A stretch of DNA of 64,000 nucleotides from Polyangiaceae bacterium (GTDB lineage: Bacteria > Myxococcota_A > Polyangia > Polyangiales > Polyangiaceae). The stretch lies in assembly GCA_019637295.1 (NCBI GenBank), contig JAHBVX010000007.1, positions 248,001 to 312,000 of the forward strand, given 5' to 3'. A program made the position numbers and the translations under genes. Under the pieces are notes generated by a model that was not told the origin of the DNA, made no database searches, and saw only the letters and a program-made list of their open reading frames with translations. Shown piece by piece: positions 7,878 to 18,498 of the stretch; position 1 is the first letter of the stretch, and the number at the start of each line of letters is the position of its first letter.

Positions 7878-9323
7878 GTGCACAAGGAGACGCTCCTCCA
7901 GTTCACGCCCGAGCGATCAGCGTCGGCGTGCCCCAGCTGCGGGCAGCGGTTCTCCGGCCAAGCTCGATTTTGCCCGTTCGACGGCGATCCCCTCGTCCCG
8001 GCTGAGACCTGGGATCCGAGTCAGGATCCGCTGATTGGGACGCTGATCGACGAGCGGTACGAGGTCAGCCGTGTGCTCGGCGAGGGGGGCATGGGCCGGG
8101 TCTACGCCGTCCGCCATGCGACGCTGGGCAGGAGCTTCGCCCTCAAGGTGCTGCGTGGGGACTTGTCTGCAGACGGCGATTTGGCGTCTCGATTCCTGCA
8201 GGAAGCGCGCGCGGCAGCGCGAGTCACGCATCCGAACGTGGTCCAGATCACCGACTTCGGGAAGCTCCCCACGGGTCAGCCTTACTTCGTCATGGAGCTG
8301 CTCGCCGGCCAGCCCCTCAGCGAGTGGGCGCGCGCCCACGGTCCGCTCGACCCGACCCAGGTCGTGAGCATCGCTCGTCAGATCGCGCGAGCGCTGCTGG
8401 CGGCGCACGATGCAGGCGTGGTTCACCGCGACTTGAAGCCGGACAACATCCAGATCGCCGACGACGGGACAGTGAAGGTGCTCGACTTCGGCCTGGCCAA
8501 GGTCGCCGGCGGCAGCAGCTTCACGCGCGCTGGAATGGTGTTCGGCACGCCCCACTACATGAGCCCCGAGCAGGCCGCGGGCGAGGGTGTGGATCACCGC
8601 TCGGACATCTACGCCCTTGGCGTCGTGATGTACGAGCTTCTGACCGGCCAGCCGCCGTTTCAAGCGGATAGCTTCATGGGCATCCTGACGCAGCACATCT
8701 ACGTCGTGCCGCATGCTCCGAGCGAGCATGGCCGGCGCCGGTCGGCGAAGTACCTCGACGCCGTGGTCATGCGCTGTTTGCAGAAGACACCGGACGCCCG
8801 CTTCGCGACCATGGCCGAGGTGATCGCCGCGTTGGACGACGAGGAGCAGACGGACACCCAGGCTCGCCCCCTCGCGCTCGCCAGCATCGGACGACCGCTG
8901 CTGCCGGCCGCCCGCGGCGACGACGAGGGTGCGCCCTGGCAGCCGACGGAGCCCACAGCAGCGCCGGCTCGAGCCTGGCTGGTAGCGGGCGCGGTGACTC
9001 TGCTGGTGGGCGCGGCCGTCGCCGCGCTCGTCCTGGGGCGCGAGTCACCGCCGTCGCCGGCTGGCACCCCGTCGGCGCGAGTGGACGCGCCGCTCGGCGC
9101 AAGCACGGCCGCGGCCCCCGTGCCGGTGGCTGCCCCAACCGAGCCGGCGCCCGCGGCGGCGCCCGCGAGCGCCGAGCCGCCCGAGCCGGCGGTGAGCAAG
9201 GCTCGTCCCGCGCGCCCAGTGACGGCCATCACGGGCCCTCCGCCGGACCGAACGGCCGCCAAGCCCGCGGCGAAGCCGGCGGTCGTGGGCGGCAGCGAGA
9301 TCGTCAATCCATGGTCCGAGTGA
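7878..9323 (+). CDS. Ser/Thr protein kinase with N-terminal zinc ribbon
   Basis: Eukaryotic-type (Hanks) kinase. An N-terminal zinc ribbon-like segment (Cys18, Cys21, Cys32 in CPSCG and FCPFDG) precedes the kinase domain (about 61-325). The domain has the glycine loop GEGGMGRV, Lys90 in FALKVL, the catalytic HRDLKPDN, DFG in VLDFGLA and MSPEQ. A single membrane span lies near 366-388, followed by a Pro/Ala-rich outer part with no recognisable domain. All catalytic residues are present, so it should be active. GTG at 7878 is the only start that keeps the zinc ribbon. It lies 55 bases after the SPFH gene and 48 before the response regulator. Confidence 0.9.
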   Translation: MHKETLLQFTPERSASACPSCGQRFSGQARFCPFDGDPLVPAETWDPSQDPLIGTLIDERYEVSRVLGEGGMGRVYAVRHATLGRSFALKVLRGDLSADGDLASRFLQEARAAARVTHPNVVQITDFGKLPTGQPYFVMELLAGQPLSEWARAHGPLDPTQVVSIARQIARALLAAHDAGVVHRDLKPDNIQIADDGTVKVLDFGLAKVAGGSSFTRAGMVFGTPHYMSPEQAAGEGVDHRSDIYALGVVMYELLTGQPPFQADSFMGILTQHIYVVPHAPSEHGRRRSAKYLDAVVMRCLQKTPDARFATMAEVIAALDDEEQTDTQARPLALASIGRPLLPAARGDDEGAPWQPTEPTAAPARAWLVAGAVTLLVGAAVAALVLGRESPPSPAGTPSARVDAPLGASTAAAPVPVAAPTEPAPAAAPASAEPPEPAVSKARPARPVTAITGPPPDRTAAKPAAKPAVVGGSEIVNPWSE

Positions 9324-9371
9324 GAGCGCCTGGCGTCCCGCGCCTGCAGCCGCTATAGACTCGGGGCTCCC

Positions 9372-11627
<2,256 letters not shown>

Positions 11628-11682
11628 GCGACACCCCCAAAAGTTCTCCCCGTCTGCCGCGGTTCGCTACCGTGGCGGTCAG

Positions 11683-12636
11683 ATGCGCTCGTGCGTGCTG
11701 GCCCTCGTGGCGCTGACCTCCCTCTCCTGCGGCGGCGAGCCCGCGCGCCGCGCTGCACGGTCCGCGCCGGAGCTGCGCGTGGTCGCCTCCGACCTACCCA
11801 CCACCGGAGCTGCCGCCGAGTCGGTGAGCGGCGCCGAGCCGGAGCCGCAGGCAGAGCCCGAGCCGGCGCCGGCGCCGGCTCAGCGCGCGCTCGGCGAGCC
11901 GCTGGTGGAGCCAGAGCGCACCCGCGCCACGGTGTTGCTCTACCATGGCTTCGATCGGGGCACCGACCCGCTGAGCGTGAGCAGCAAGAACTTCGAGCGA
12001 CACATCGAGTGGTTGCTCGCGTCGCGAGTCGAGATCGTTCACACCAGCGAGCTGATCGAGTTCATGCAGGGGAAGCGACGATTGTCCGAACGCGTCGCCG
12101 TCATCACCATCGACGATGGCCTGCGCAGCGTCTACGAACGCGCCTGGCCCATCCTGCAGCGCCACGGCGTTCGCTTCACCATCGGGCTGCCCACCGGCGT
12201 GATGGAAGAGCCCAAGAACGCGCCCGTGATGAGCTGGGACCAAGTCAGAGAGATGGTGGCTAGCGGTTTGTGCGAGGTCGCGAGCCACGGTCACATGCAC
12301 CGCCACCTCCCGAAGCTCGAGGGGCGCCGTCGGTTCGAAGAGCTCGAGCTGTCGTGGCAGATCATCGAACGACGACTCGGCACGGCACCGGTCGCCTACT
12401 TCTACCCGCTCGGTGCCTTCGATGTCCGGTCCGCCGCGGAGGTGCGCAAGGTGGGATATGCGGCCGCATTCAAGGCCACCGGCGCGCCCATCGCGCTCGG
12501 CTCCAGCGACCACTTCTGGCTGCCGCGAGCGAGTGTGTTCTACGCGGATGGCGCGCACGTCGGGCACTTCTTCGGCGCGCGCTTCCTGGGTCAGGTGCGC
12601 GCGCGCCCGTCGCCGACGGCCCGAGCGTCGGACTGA
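11683..12636 (+). CDS. Polysaccharide deacetylase (NodB-like) lipoprotein
   Basis: Lipoprotein (signal MRSCVLALVALTSLSC, lipobox Cys16) with a Pro/Glu-rich spacer of about 50 residues and a NodB homology domain. The metal-site motifs are visible: TIDDG near residue 145 with the paired Asp residues and SHGHMHRHLP with the metal His pair. Family members remove acetyl groups from chitin-like or peptidoglycan sugars; the actual substrate is unknown. Length 317 aa. ATG at 11683 gives the signal peptide; upstream in-frame codons belong to no plausible protein. It converges on the permease gene downstream. Confidence 0.85.
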   Translation: MRSCVLALVALTSLSCGGEPARRAARSAPELRVVASDLPTTGAAAESVSGAEPEPQAEPEPAPAPAQRALGEPLVEPERTRATVLLYHGFDRGTDPLSVSSKNFERHIEWLLASRVEIVHTSELIEFMQGKRRLSERVAVITIDDGLRSVYERAWPILQRHGVRFTIGLPTGVMEEPKNAPVMSWDQVREMVASGLCEVASHGHMHRHLPKLEGRRRFEELELSWQIIERRLGTAPVAYFYPLGAFDVRSAAEVRKVGYAAAFKATGAPIALGSSDHFWLPRASVFYADGAHVGHFFGARFLGQVRARPSPTARASD

Positions 12637-12673
12637 CTCGGGCGCCGTTGCGATTGTGGGCTGCGGCGCCGGC

Positions 12674-13669
12674 TCAGCTGCGTCGCACTCGGGGATCGAG
12701 CACGGCGTAGGAGAGGTCCACGAGCAAGTTGGCGAGCACGACGACGGTGGAGAACAGGAGCACGACCCCCATGATGACTGGCCCGTCCCGCTCCACGATG
12801 GCGTCGACGCTGAGCGACCCGATGCCGGGCCAGCGGAAGATCTTCTCCGTCACGATGGCGCCGCCCACCAGTCCCCCCATGCTCAGCCCGACGACGGTGA
12901 CCAGCGGCATGAGCGCGTTGCGCAGAGCGTGCTTGTAGACCACCACCCACTCGCGCTGCCCCTTGGCTCGTGCGGTTCGAATGTAGTCCTGTTTGAGCAG
13001 GCCGATCATCTCGTCGCGCACCAGGCGGGTGTAGTAGGCGGCGCCGAACAGGCCCAGCGTCAGCGCCGGCAGGACCGCCGAGTGGAGCCTCTCGGCACTG
13101 GTCTGTCCATAGCCGTCGAGGGGGAACCAAACGAGCTGGCGCGCGAGGAGGTGCTGGAGCAGGAGCCCGGTCAGGAACGTGGGTGCGCTGATGCCGACCA
13201 GGGTCAGCGCCACGGTGCCCCAGTCCAGGACGCTGTGCCGTCGCATCGCGGCGAGCACTCCGCCGAAGGCGCCGACGGCGATCTGGACGAACAACGCCAG
13301 CACGCCCACGAGCAGCGTGGGCGGCAACGCGCGACCGAGCAACTCCACCACCGGCTTGCGCTTGAGGTAGCTGACCCCGAGGTCGATTCGCACAGGCCCC
13401 AGCGCCCATGCGGAGTCGTCCTTGGCGTCCGCGGGCGGCGGACCGAAGGACACGAGCCCCGACATGTAGCGCACGTAGCGGACACCGATTGGCTGGTCGA
13501 GCCCGAGTTGCGTGCGGATGCGAGCGACGTCTGCTGGCCTGGCCTGCGGTCCGGCGATGACACGGGCCGGATCCTCGGGCAACACGTTGTAGATCACGAA
13601 GGTCAACGTCACCACGGCCCAGATGGTGAACAGCGACCAGCCCACGCGGCGCAGTAGGTACCCGATCAC
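12674..13669 (-). CDS. ABC importer permease, DppB/OppB type
   Basis: Inner-membrane permease of the peptide/nickel uptake family. It begins with the typical IGYLLRRVGWSLFTIW span, has the large periplasmic loop of DppB-like proteins, and contains the EAA-like loop DYIRTARAKGQREWVVVYKHALRNALMPLV that contacts the ATPase. It ends with LDPRVR, again typical. GTG at 13669 overlaps the stop of the binding-protein gene by four bases (GTGA) and has GGAGG upstream, so translation is coupled. Length 331 aa is normal. No ATPase gene follows. Confidence 0.88.
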   Translation of the reverse strand: MIGYLLRRVGWSLFTIWAVVTLTFVIYNVLPEDPARVIAGPQARPADVARIRTQLGLDQPIGVRYVRYMSGLVSFGPPPADAKDDSAWALGPVRIDLGVSYLKRKPVVELLGRALPPTLLVGVLALFVQIAVGAFGGVLAAMRRHSVLDWGTVALTLVGISAPTFLTGLLLQHLLARQLVWFPLDGYGQTSAERLHSAVLPALTLGLFGAAYYTRLVRDEMIGLLKQDYIRTARAKGQREWVVVYKHALRNALMPLVTVVGLSMGGLVGGAIVTEKIFRWPGIGSLSVDAIVERDGPVIMGVVLLFSTVVVLANLLVDLSYAVLDPRVRRS

Positions 13670-15420
13670 CTGAGACCTCCGAGCGCCAGCGCCAGGGTGG
13701 TCGTGGGTGCGCGTCGCGCGCCACGCGCGCGACCCGAGAGCTTGCGCCCGTCGCGATCGATCCAGGCGTCGCGGATGTACTGGGTCAGCACCGGGTGTGG
13801 ACGGTAGCCGTGCACGTAGGGCTGCCACAGCTCGAAGTAGCGGTACCCGTAGACCGTGGCCCACGGCGCTTCGCGCGCTACGATGGCCTCGGCCTGGCGG
13901 TAGAGCGCGAGTCGTTCGCCCCGGTTGGCGGAGCGCCGGGCTCGCACCAAGATGTCGTCGAGCTCGGCGTTGGAGAAGAACGCCGCATTCTGGCTCTCTT
14001 CGTCTTGGATGGCGCCGCTCGAGAGGATGGGCTCGAAGAACGTGCTCGGGTCTGGAAAGTCGGCGTGCCAGCCCGAAAACCCCATGGCGACGGTGTTGCG
14101 GCGACTGCTCTTGGCCAAGAACGTGGGCCAGCCCACGAGTTGGATGCGGATGCGGATGCCGATCTGCTCGAGGTGTTGCTTGTAGACCTCGGCGGCTTGG
14201 CCCGAGTACGAGTCGATGATGGCCAGGTACGGGATTTCGTGCGGATAGCCGCCGGTGCGCCGCACCGGATCGTAGGGGTAGCCGGCGAGCGCCATCTCCC
14301 TCAGCGCCTGCTCGCGGTCGAAGGTCTGAGCCGGGTAGCCGGGCTCGCTCGGGATGATGATCTCCGGCACGAGCTTGGCTTGGGCTTGCACATGCCCTGG
14401 CCGAACCGAGGCGACCTGTTCGCGATTGATGGCGAACGACACCGCGCGCCGGAGGTGCCGATTGTCGAACGGTGGCATTTCGGTGTTCATGAAGGAGCCG
14501 GCGGTGGTCAGGCTGGGCTCCCACTCGCCGTGGCCCTGCCAAGCGGGGCTCTTGCGAAAGAGCGTGGAGTCCGCCTCACTGAACTCTCGCATGTAGTCGA
14601 GATCACCCCGTTCGAACTTGAAGCGCTGAGTGAAGGACTGCATGCCCAGGCTCCACTCGATGGCATCGAGGTAGGGTTTGCCCTTCTGCCAGTAGCCGTC
14701 GTGCCGGACGAGGCGAATGATCTGCCCGTTCTCGTAGCGGTCCACCTTGAACGGGCCTGCGCCGCAGGGCTTGCTGGAGAAGGTCCGGTCGTAGACCTTG
14801 CCGGCGCTCTTGCACAGCGGCGCGACGATGGGCAGCGCCATGACATGCAGGAACGTGGCGTCGGGCTCGGTCAGGTCGATGGTGAGCGCATGGCTCCCGG
14901 AGATCCGGACCCCCTCGAGCGAGGCCGTCTTGCCATCGTGGTACGCGGCGTAGCCGACGATACGCTCGTAGTACGAGGGCACCGGGCACGGCGTCTTGAC
15001 GTGCAGTGAGCGCTCGATACTGCGCTTGACGTCGTCCGCCGTGAGCTCAGCGCCATCGTGCAGGAGCACGCCGCGCCGCAGCGTGAAGGTGTAGCGCTTG
15101 CCGTCGGCAGATGGGTCCACCGACTCGGCGAGCTGGGGCACGATCACCCCATGGGCGTCGTAGGTCACCAAGCGGTCGTAGATCAGCGACTCGATGGCCG
15201 CGCTCGCGGTGTCGAAGGCCGTCGCGGCGTCCAGCGAGCGCACGTCCGTGAAGAACGCCGTGCGCAGCGTGCCCCCACGCGCCGCGGTCGCGTCGCCACG
15301 GCGGACGCCGAGAGGCGGCGAGACCTTGGCCTCGCAGCCGAGCAGCAGCAAGAGCAAGCACCGCACTGCCCATTGGCCGCCGCGGCTCGCAACGTCAGTC
15401 TTCGTGCGGGTCGAGCGCAT
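13666..15420 (-). CDS. Extracellular solute-binding lipoprotein, family 5 (peptide type)
   Basis: Periplasmic lipid-anchored binding protein of a Dpp/Opp-type importer. The signal peptide ends LLLLGC (Cys29). The mature protein shows family 5 features: GGTLRTAFFTDVRSLD at the start, YTFTLRRGVLLHDG, DDVKRSIER and NTEMPPFDNRHLRRAVSFAINRE. Length (584 aa) is a little long. ATG at 15420 has GGAGAGGGA six bases upstream and overlaps the upstream permease by 26 bases; a longer frame to 15459 has no signal peptide at its start. It lies between two permease genes, an unusual order. Peptides are the likely ligand but nickel or other compounds cannot be excluded. Confidence 0.88.
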   Translation of the reverse strand: MRSTRTKTDVASRGGQWAVRCLLLLLLGCEAKVSPPLGVRRGDATAARGGTLRTAFFTDVRSLDAATAFDTASAAIESLIYDRLVTYDAHGVIVPQLAESVDPSADGKRYTFTLRRGVLLHDGAELTADDVKRSIERSLHVKTPCPVPSYYERIVGYAAYHDGKTASLEGVRISGSHALTIDLTEPDATFLHVMALPIVAPLCKSAGKVYDRTFSSKPCGAGPFKVDRYENGQIIRLVRHDGYWQKGKPYLDAIEWSLGMQSFTQRFKFERGDLDYMREFSEADSTLFRKSPAWQGHGEWEPSLTTAGSFMNTEMPPFDNRHLRRAVSFAINREQVASVRPGHVQAQAKLVPEIIIPSEPGYPAQTFDREQALREMALAGYPYDPVRRTGGYPHEIPYLAIIDSYSGQAAEVYKQHLEQIGIRIRIQLVGWPTFLAKSSRRNTVAMGFSGWHADFPDPSTFFEPILSSGAIQDEESQNAAFFSNAELDDILVRARRSANRGERLALYRQAEAIVAREAPWATVYGYRYFELWQPYVHGYRPHPVLTQYIRDAWIDRDGRKLSGRARGARRAPTTTLALALGGLR

Positions 15421-16276
15421 CGCGCAGTCCCTCTCCCACCAGGTTGAAGCCCAGCACACTCAGGAAGATGAGCACGCCCGGTGCCACCACCAGGCGGGGA
15501 GTGGCGGTGTACATGCGCTGCCCCTCCTGCAACATCCTGCCCCAAGTTGCCGTGGGCGGCGGCAACCCCACTTGCAGGTACGACAGGACGCTCTCGGCGA
15601 TGATCATCTGTGCCACCGAGGCGCTGGCGATGACGATCAGCGGGCCTGCCACGTTGGGCAGAATGTGGCGCAGGATGATGAGCGGGGTGGACTGGCCAAG
15701 GGCTCGCGAAGCCGCGATGAAGTCCAGGGAGCGGACTTGAATGGTCTTGCTCCGGATCACCCGCGCGGTTCCGAACCAGCTGGTGAGCCCCAGCACGAGC
15801 AGGATGGTGAGGATGGTCGTCTCGCCCACCGCTGCCCCGATGGCCATGACCAGCAGCAAGTAGGGGAAGGAGAGGCCCACGTCGACCAGGCGCATGAGCG
15901 CGTTGTCCAACGAGCGCGCGCGCGTCCCCTCGGCGTAGCCGGCGATCAGTCCCACGATCGCGCCCATGCCGATGGAGATGGTGGTGGCTACGAAGGCGAC
16001 GAGCAGGCTGACCCGCGCGCCGTGGGCCAACCGACTGAGCAGATCGCGCATCAAGTGATCGACCCCGAGCCAGTGGCGCGCCGAGCTGCCCGCGAGCTGC
16101 CCCAGTGCGTCGCGACCCTGCTCGAAGTCACTGTGGTCCGGGTGGTGTCCGGACAAGAGCGGACCGAGGATCGCGAACAGCAGCAACAGGGCGACCAGCA
16201 CGAGCCCCACCGACGCGCCCTTGTTGGCGAAGAAGCGCCGGGTGGCTCGATCATCCCACATGGCTGGCCCCATCAT
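15395..16276 (-). CDS. ABC importer permease, DppC/OppC type
   Basis: Second permease of the importer. It has the DppC-like N-terminal span (VGLVLVALLLLFAILGPLL), the motif HWLGVDHLMRDLLSRLAHGARVSL and the EAA loop DFIAASRALGQSTPLIILRHILPN. It ends with the family tail GEGLRDALDP. Two adjacent ATGs (16276 and 16273) could start it. It is the first gene of the three-gene unit. The upstream 99 bases hold a strong hairpin (16326-16350). Length 293 aa is normal. Confidence 0.88.
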   Translation of the reverse strand: MMGPAMWDDRATRRFFANKGASVGLVLVALLLLFAILGPLLSGHHPDHSDFEQGRDALGQLAGSSARHWLGVDHLMRDLLSRLAHGARVSLLVAFVATTISIGMGAIVGLIAGYAEGTRARSLDNALMRLVDVGLSFPYLLLVMAIGAAVGETTILTILLVLGLTSWFGTARVIRSKTIQVRSLDFIAASRALGQSTPLIILRHILPNVAGPLIVIASASVAQMIIAESVLSYLQVGLPPPTATWGRMLQEGQRMYTATPRLVVAPGVLIFLSVLGFNLVGEGLRDALDPHED

Positions 16277-16325
16277 CTAACCCGGGGGCAGCGAGCACGG
16301 AAGCGCGGTCGCGCGGGGCCCACCC

Positions 16326-16350
16326 CACGCGGGCCGGCTCCGCCCGCGTG
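16326..16350 (-). terminator. Nine-base-pair GC-rich hairpin, possible terminator
   Basis: CACGCGGGC and GCCCGCGTG form a perfect 9-base-pair stem with a 7-base loop. It lies 26 bases past the stop of the alpha/beta hydrolase and before the importer genes, all on the minus strand. There is no U-run after it, so intrinsic termination is uncertain. Confidence 0.35.
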
Positions 16351-16375
16351 AACTGGGTCGATTCTCGCCAGCCCT

Positions 16376-17218
16376 TCAGTGCTTCGGCGGTCGCTCACCC
16401 GACAGGAAGCGCCCGAGGGCGCGAGCCAGCTCGCGGGGACGCTCCTCTTGGGGCATGTGTCCGGCGTCGAGCAGCTCGAAGCCCGCGCCCCGGATCTCGC
16501 GCGAAATGCGCTGCCCGACAGCGGCGGGTAGCCAGGGGTCGTGACGTCCCCAGATCACCAGGGTGGGGCAGGAGACGCGGCCCGTCAGGGCGAAGACCGC
16601 GCGCGTGTCGGCCGTCGCCCGCAGCGTCGCCAGCGCGCTGCTACGCGCCGCTGGGGTGTTGAAGGCGTCGTAGAACGCGTCGATGCGGGCGCTCGTCACG
16701 ACGCTGGGCTCGTGCAGCAGGCGCCGTCGAAAGAAGCTGCGAAAGGCTCCGCGTCCGGCGAGCTGCTTGACCACGAGGCCTCCGAGGAAGGGCGCTCGCG
16801 CCAGGCGCTGCTCGAACGGCGTCGTCGTGGGGTAGCACCACGCGTCGACGAGCACCAAGCTCGACACGAGCTCGGCATGGCGTGTCGCCACAGCGAGCGC
16901 GATCGCGCCGCCCAAGCCGTGCCCCACCAGCGCGGCGCGCGCGATGCCCAGCCCGGCGAGCAGGTCGGCGATGGCCTCGGAGAAGGCGTCCACGTCGTAC
17001 GCGAAGCGACTGATCGGCGGCTTCTCGCTCTCACCGAAGCCGGGTAGGTCGGGGATGACGACTCGAAACCGGTCCGTCAGCTCGGCGGCGACCTCGGACC
17101 AGGTCGTACGGTCCACGAACGCGCCATGCACGCACACGACGGCTGGTCCAGCGCCGAGGTCCGCGGTTCGAACTCGGACGCCGCTCGCGAGCACGTCGCG
17201 AGGCGAGGGCTGAGTCAT
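16376..17218 (-). CDS. Alpha/beta hydrolase-fold protein lacking the Ser nucleophile
   Basis: Typical 280-residue alpha/beta hydrolase: CVHGAFVDRTTW as the oxyanion-hole strand, DLPGFGESEKP, the nucleophile elbow at residues 98-104 and the late Asp (GRHDPW) and His (DAGHMPQEERP). At the elbow the sequence reads G-H-G-L-G-G, so residue 101, normally Ser, is Gly (codon GGC). The Asp and His are kept. Either catalysis is lost and it acts as a binding or regulatory protein, or a different mechanism is used. ATG at 17218. It is a single gene divergent from the kinase. Confidence 0.85.
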   Translation of the reverse strand: MTQPSPRDVLASGVRVRTADLGAGPAVVCVHGAFVDRTTWSEVAAELTDRFRVVIPDLPGFGESEKPPISRFAYDVDAFSEAIADLLAGLGIARAALVGHGLGGAIALAVATRHAELVSSLVLVDAWCYPTTTPFEQRLARAPFLGGLVVKQLAGRGAFRSFFRRRLLHEPSVVTSARIDAFYDAFNTPAARSSALATLRATADTRAVFALTGRVSCPTLVIWGRHDPWLPAAVGQRISREIRGAGFELLDAGHMPQEERPRELARALGRFLSGERPPKH

Positions 17219-17334
17219 GACGCGACGCAGCGTACCAGCATCGGTGCCGAGGTCGGACGCACGAATTTGCTCGCCCGGACTGGTCGTCGCGAAATGACCG
17301 GGAAACCAGCGGGGCGGCCGGCCGACGGGGCGTC

Positions 17335-18261
17335 ATGAGCACCACCCTCGCCGGAGCCCGCGCGCGCTACCGCGTCGGGCGGATCCTCGGGCGCGGAGGC
17401 TTCGCCAACGCGCACTTGGCCCGAACCGTGGGCGGACCCGACCACGGTCAGTTGGTGTGCGTGAAGGTGCCTCACTCCGCTGCCCGGCCCGAGAGCGCCA
17501 TGGAGGAAGCTCGCATCCTGGCGGCCATCGCGCACCCCGGCGTCGTTCGCCTCATCGATCAAGCCTGGGTCGAGCCTGGACGATTGGCGCTGGTGCTCGA
17601 GCTGGTGCGCGGAGGAACGCTTGCGCAGCTGCGGCCGGGTCCCCGGCAACCCGAGGCTCTGCCGGCCGCCGCGGTGGCGTGGATCGGGCTCCAGGTGTGC
17701 GCCGCCTTGGGGGCGCTGCCGCGAGGGGTCGTGCATCGGGATCTCACGCCGGACAACGTGCTGGTCTCGTTCCAGGGCGAACTCAAGCTGGCAGATTTCG
17801 GCATCGCGCGCGCCCCGGAACGCGTGACCTGGACAGCGCCGGGCAAGATCAAGGGCAAGCTCGCGTACTCCTCGCCGGAGCAACTGCTGGGCCGCCCACT
17901 GGATGTGCGCAGTGATCTGTTCTCGCTCGGCATCTCGCTGTGGGAGCTGTGCACGGGCGAGCACCCATTCCGGGCCGCCACGCCCACGGCGACGGCGCGC
18001 CAGATCATCGAGGAACGTGCTCAGGGACGAGCCAATGACGGACTCCTCGCGGAGGTGCTCGAGCGCATGCTCGCGAAGCAGCCAGACGAGCGACCAGCAG
18101 ACGCCATGACGGCCGCCGGGGCGCTGGCCTCCGCGGCCAGTGAGGTCGTCGCGGTCCGCGAGATCCGCCGCCGCTTCGCGCGTCTGGGACCGGGAGTCGT
18201 GTGCGCTGGGACCTCGGCGCGAGTGCCGCACTCGGCGGCAGCGAGAACGCTGTTCGGCTGA
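17335..18261 (+). CDS. Soluble Ser/Thr protein kinase with HRDLT catalytic loop
   Basis: Hanks-type kinase of 308 residues that is almost all kinase domain (about 12-275) with no membrane span. The glycine loop is GRGGFANA, Lys44 is in VCVKVP, the catalytic Asp136 is in HRDLTPDN, Asp154 is in ADFGIA and the activation end is SSPEQ. The Lys two residues after the catalytic Asp is Thr138. Some bacterial kinases also vary there (Ser in HRDVSPQN), so activity may be kept. ATG at 17335. No substrate is evident from the neighbours. Confidence 0.88.
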   Translation: MSTTLAGARARYRVGRILGRGGFANAHLARTVGGPDHGQLVCVKVPHSAARPESAMEEARILAAIAHPGVVRLIDQAWVEPGRLALVLELVRGGTLAQLRPGPRQPEALPAAAVAWIGLQVCAALGALPRGVVHRDLTPDNVLVSFQGELKLADFGIARAPERVTWTAPGKIKGKLAYSSPEQLLGRPLDVRSDLFSLGISLWELCTGEHPFRAATPTATARQIIEERAQGRANDGLLAEVLERMLAKQPDERPADAMTAAGALASAASEVVAVREIRRRFARLGPGVVCAGTSARVPHSAAARTLFG

Positions 18262-18279
18262 ACAGCGGTGACGATGTCG

Positions 18280-18375
18280 GTCCATGTAGGCATGGATGGC
18301 CTGATATCTCCATGGACATTCCGTTGTCTATGTCAGGAAATGTCACAGCGCATGGACCGTTCCGCGTCCATGGAG
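18280..18375. promoter_or_regulatory. Cluster of TCCATGGA-type boxes, likely operator region
   Basis: The 237-base gap before the MerR-type gene is AT-richer than its surroundings and holds five TCCATG/CATGGA elements: 18281-18286, 18291-18296, the palindromes TCCATGGA at 18310-18317 and 18368-18375, and 18352-18357. A direct repeat ATGTCA-GGAA-ATGTCA lies at 18331-18346. Downstream, TTTTGG (18415) and TATATT (18438) with a 17-base spacer could be a sigma-70-like promoter. The boxes look like binding sites for a dimeric regulator, possibly the MerR-type protein encoded next. Confidence 0.45.
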
Positions 18376-18498
18376 CTACATCCGATCGAGCTCAAATTTT
18401 TGCTTGGAAAGTGTTTTGGGTGATCCATTCAGTGGAATATATTCGCTCGCGTTCCTGGGGTGGTCGAGGCGACTCGGGTGGAACACGGAACGATCACG

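Noticed and set aside
13670-14542. Frame upstream of the DppB-type permease that extends to 14542 on the minus strand
   Set aside because: It lies inside the binding-protein gene in another frame, and the real permease has GTG 13669 with GGAGG and a 4-base overlap.
12674-16276. Importer as a NikABCDE nickel system controlled by NikR
   Set aside because: NikR is 7.5 kb away, no ATPases or His-rich metal site was seen, and the binding protein looks peptide type.
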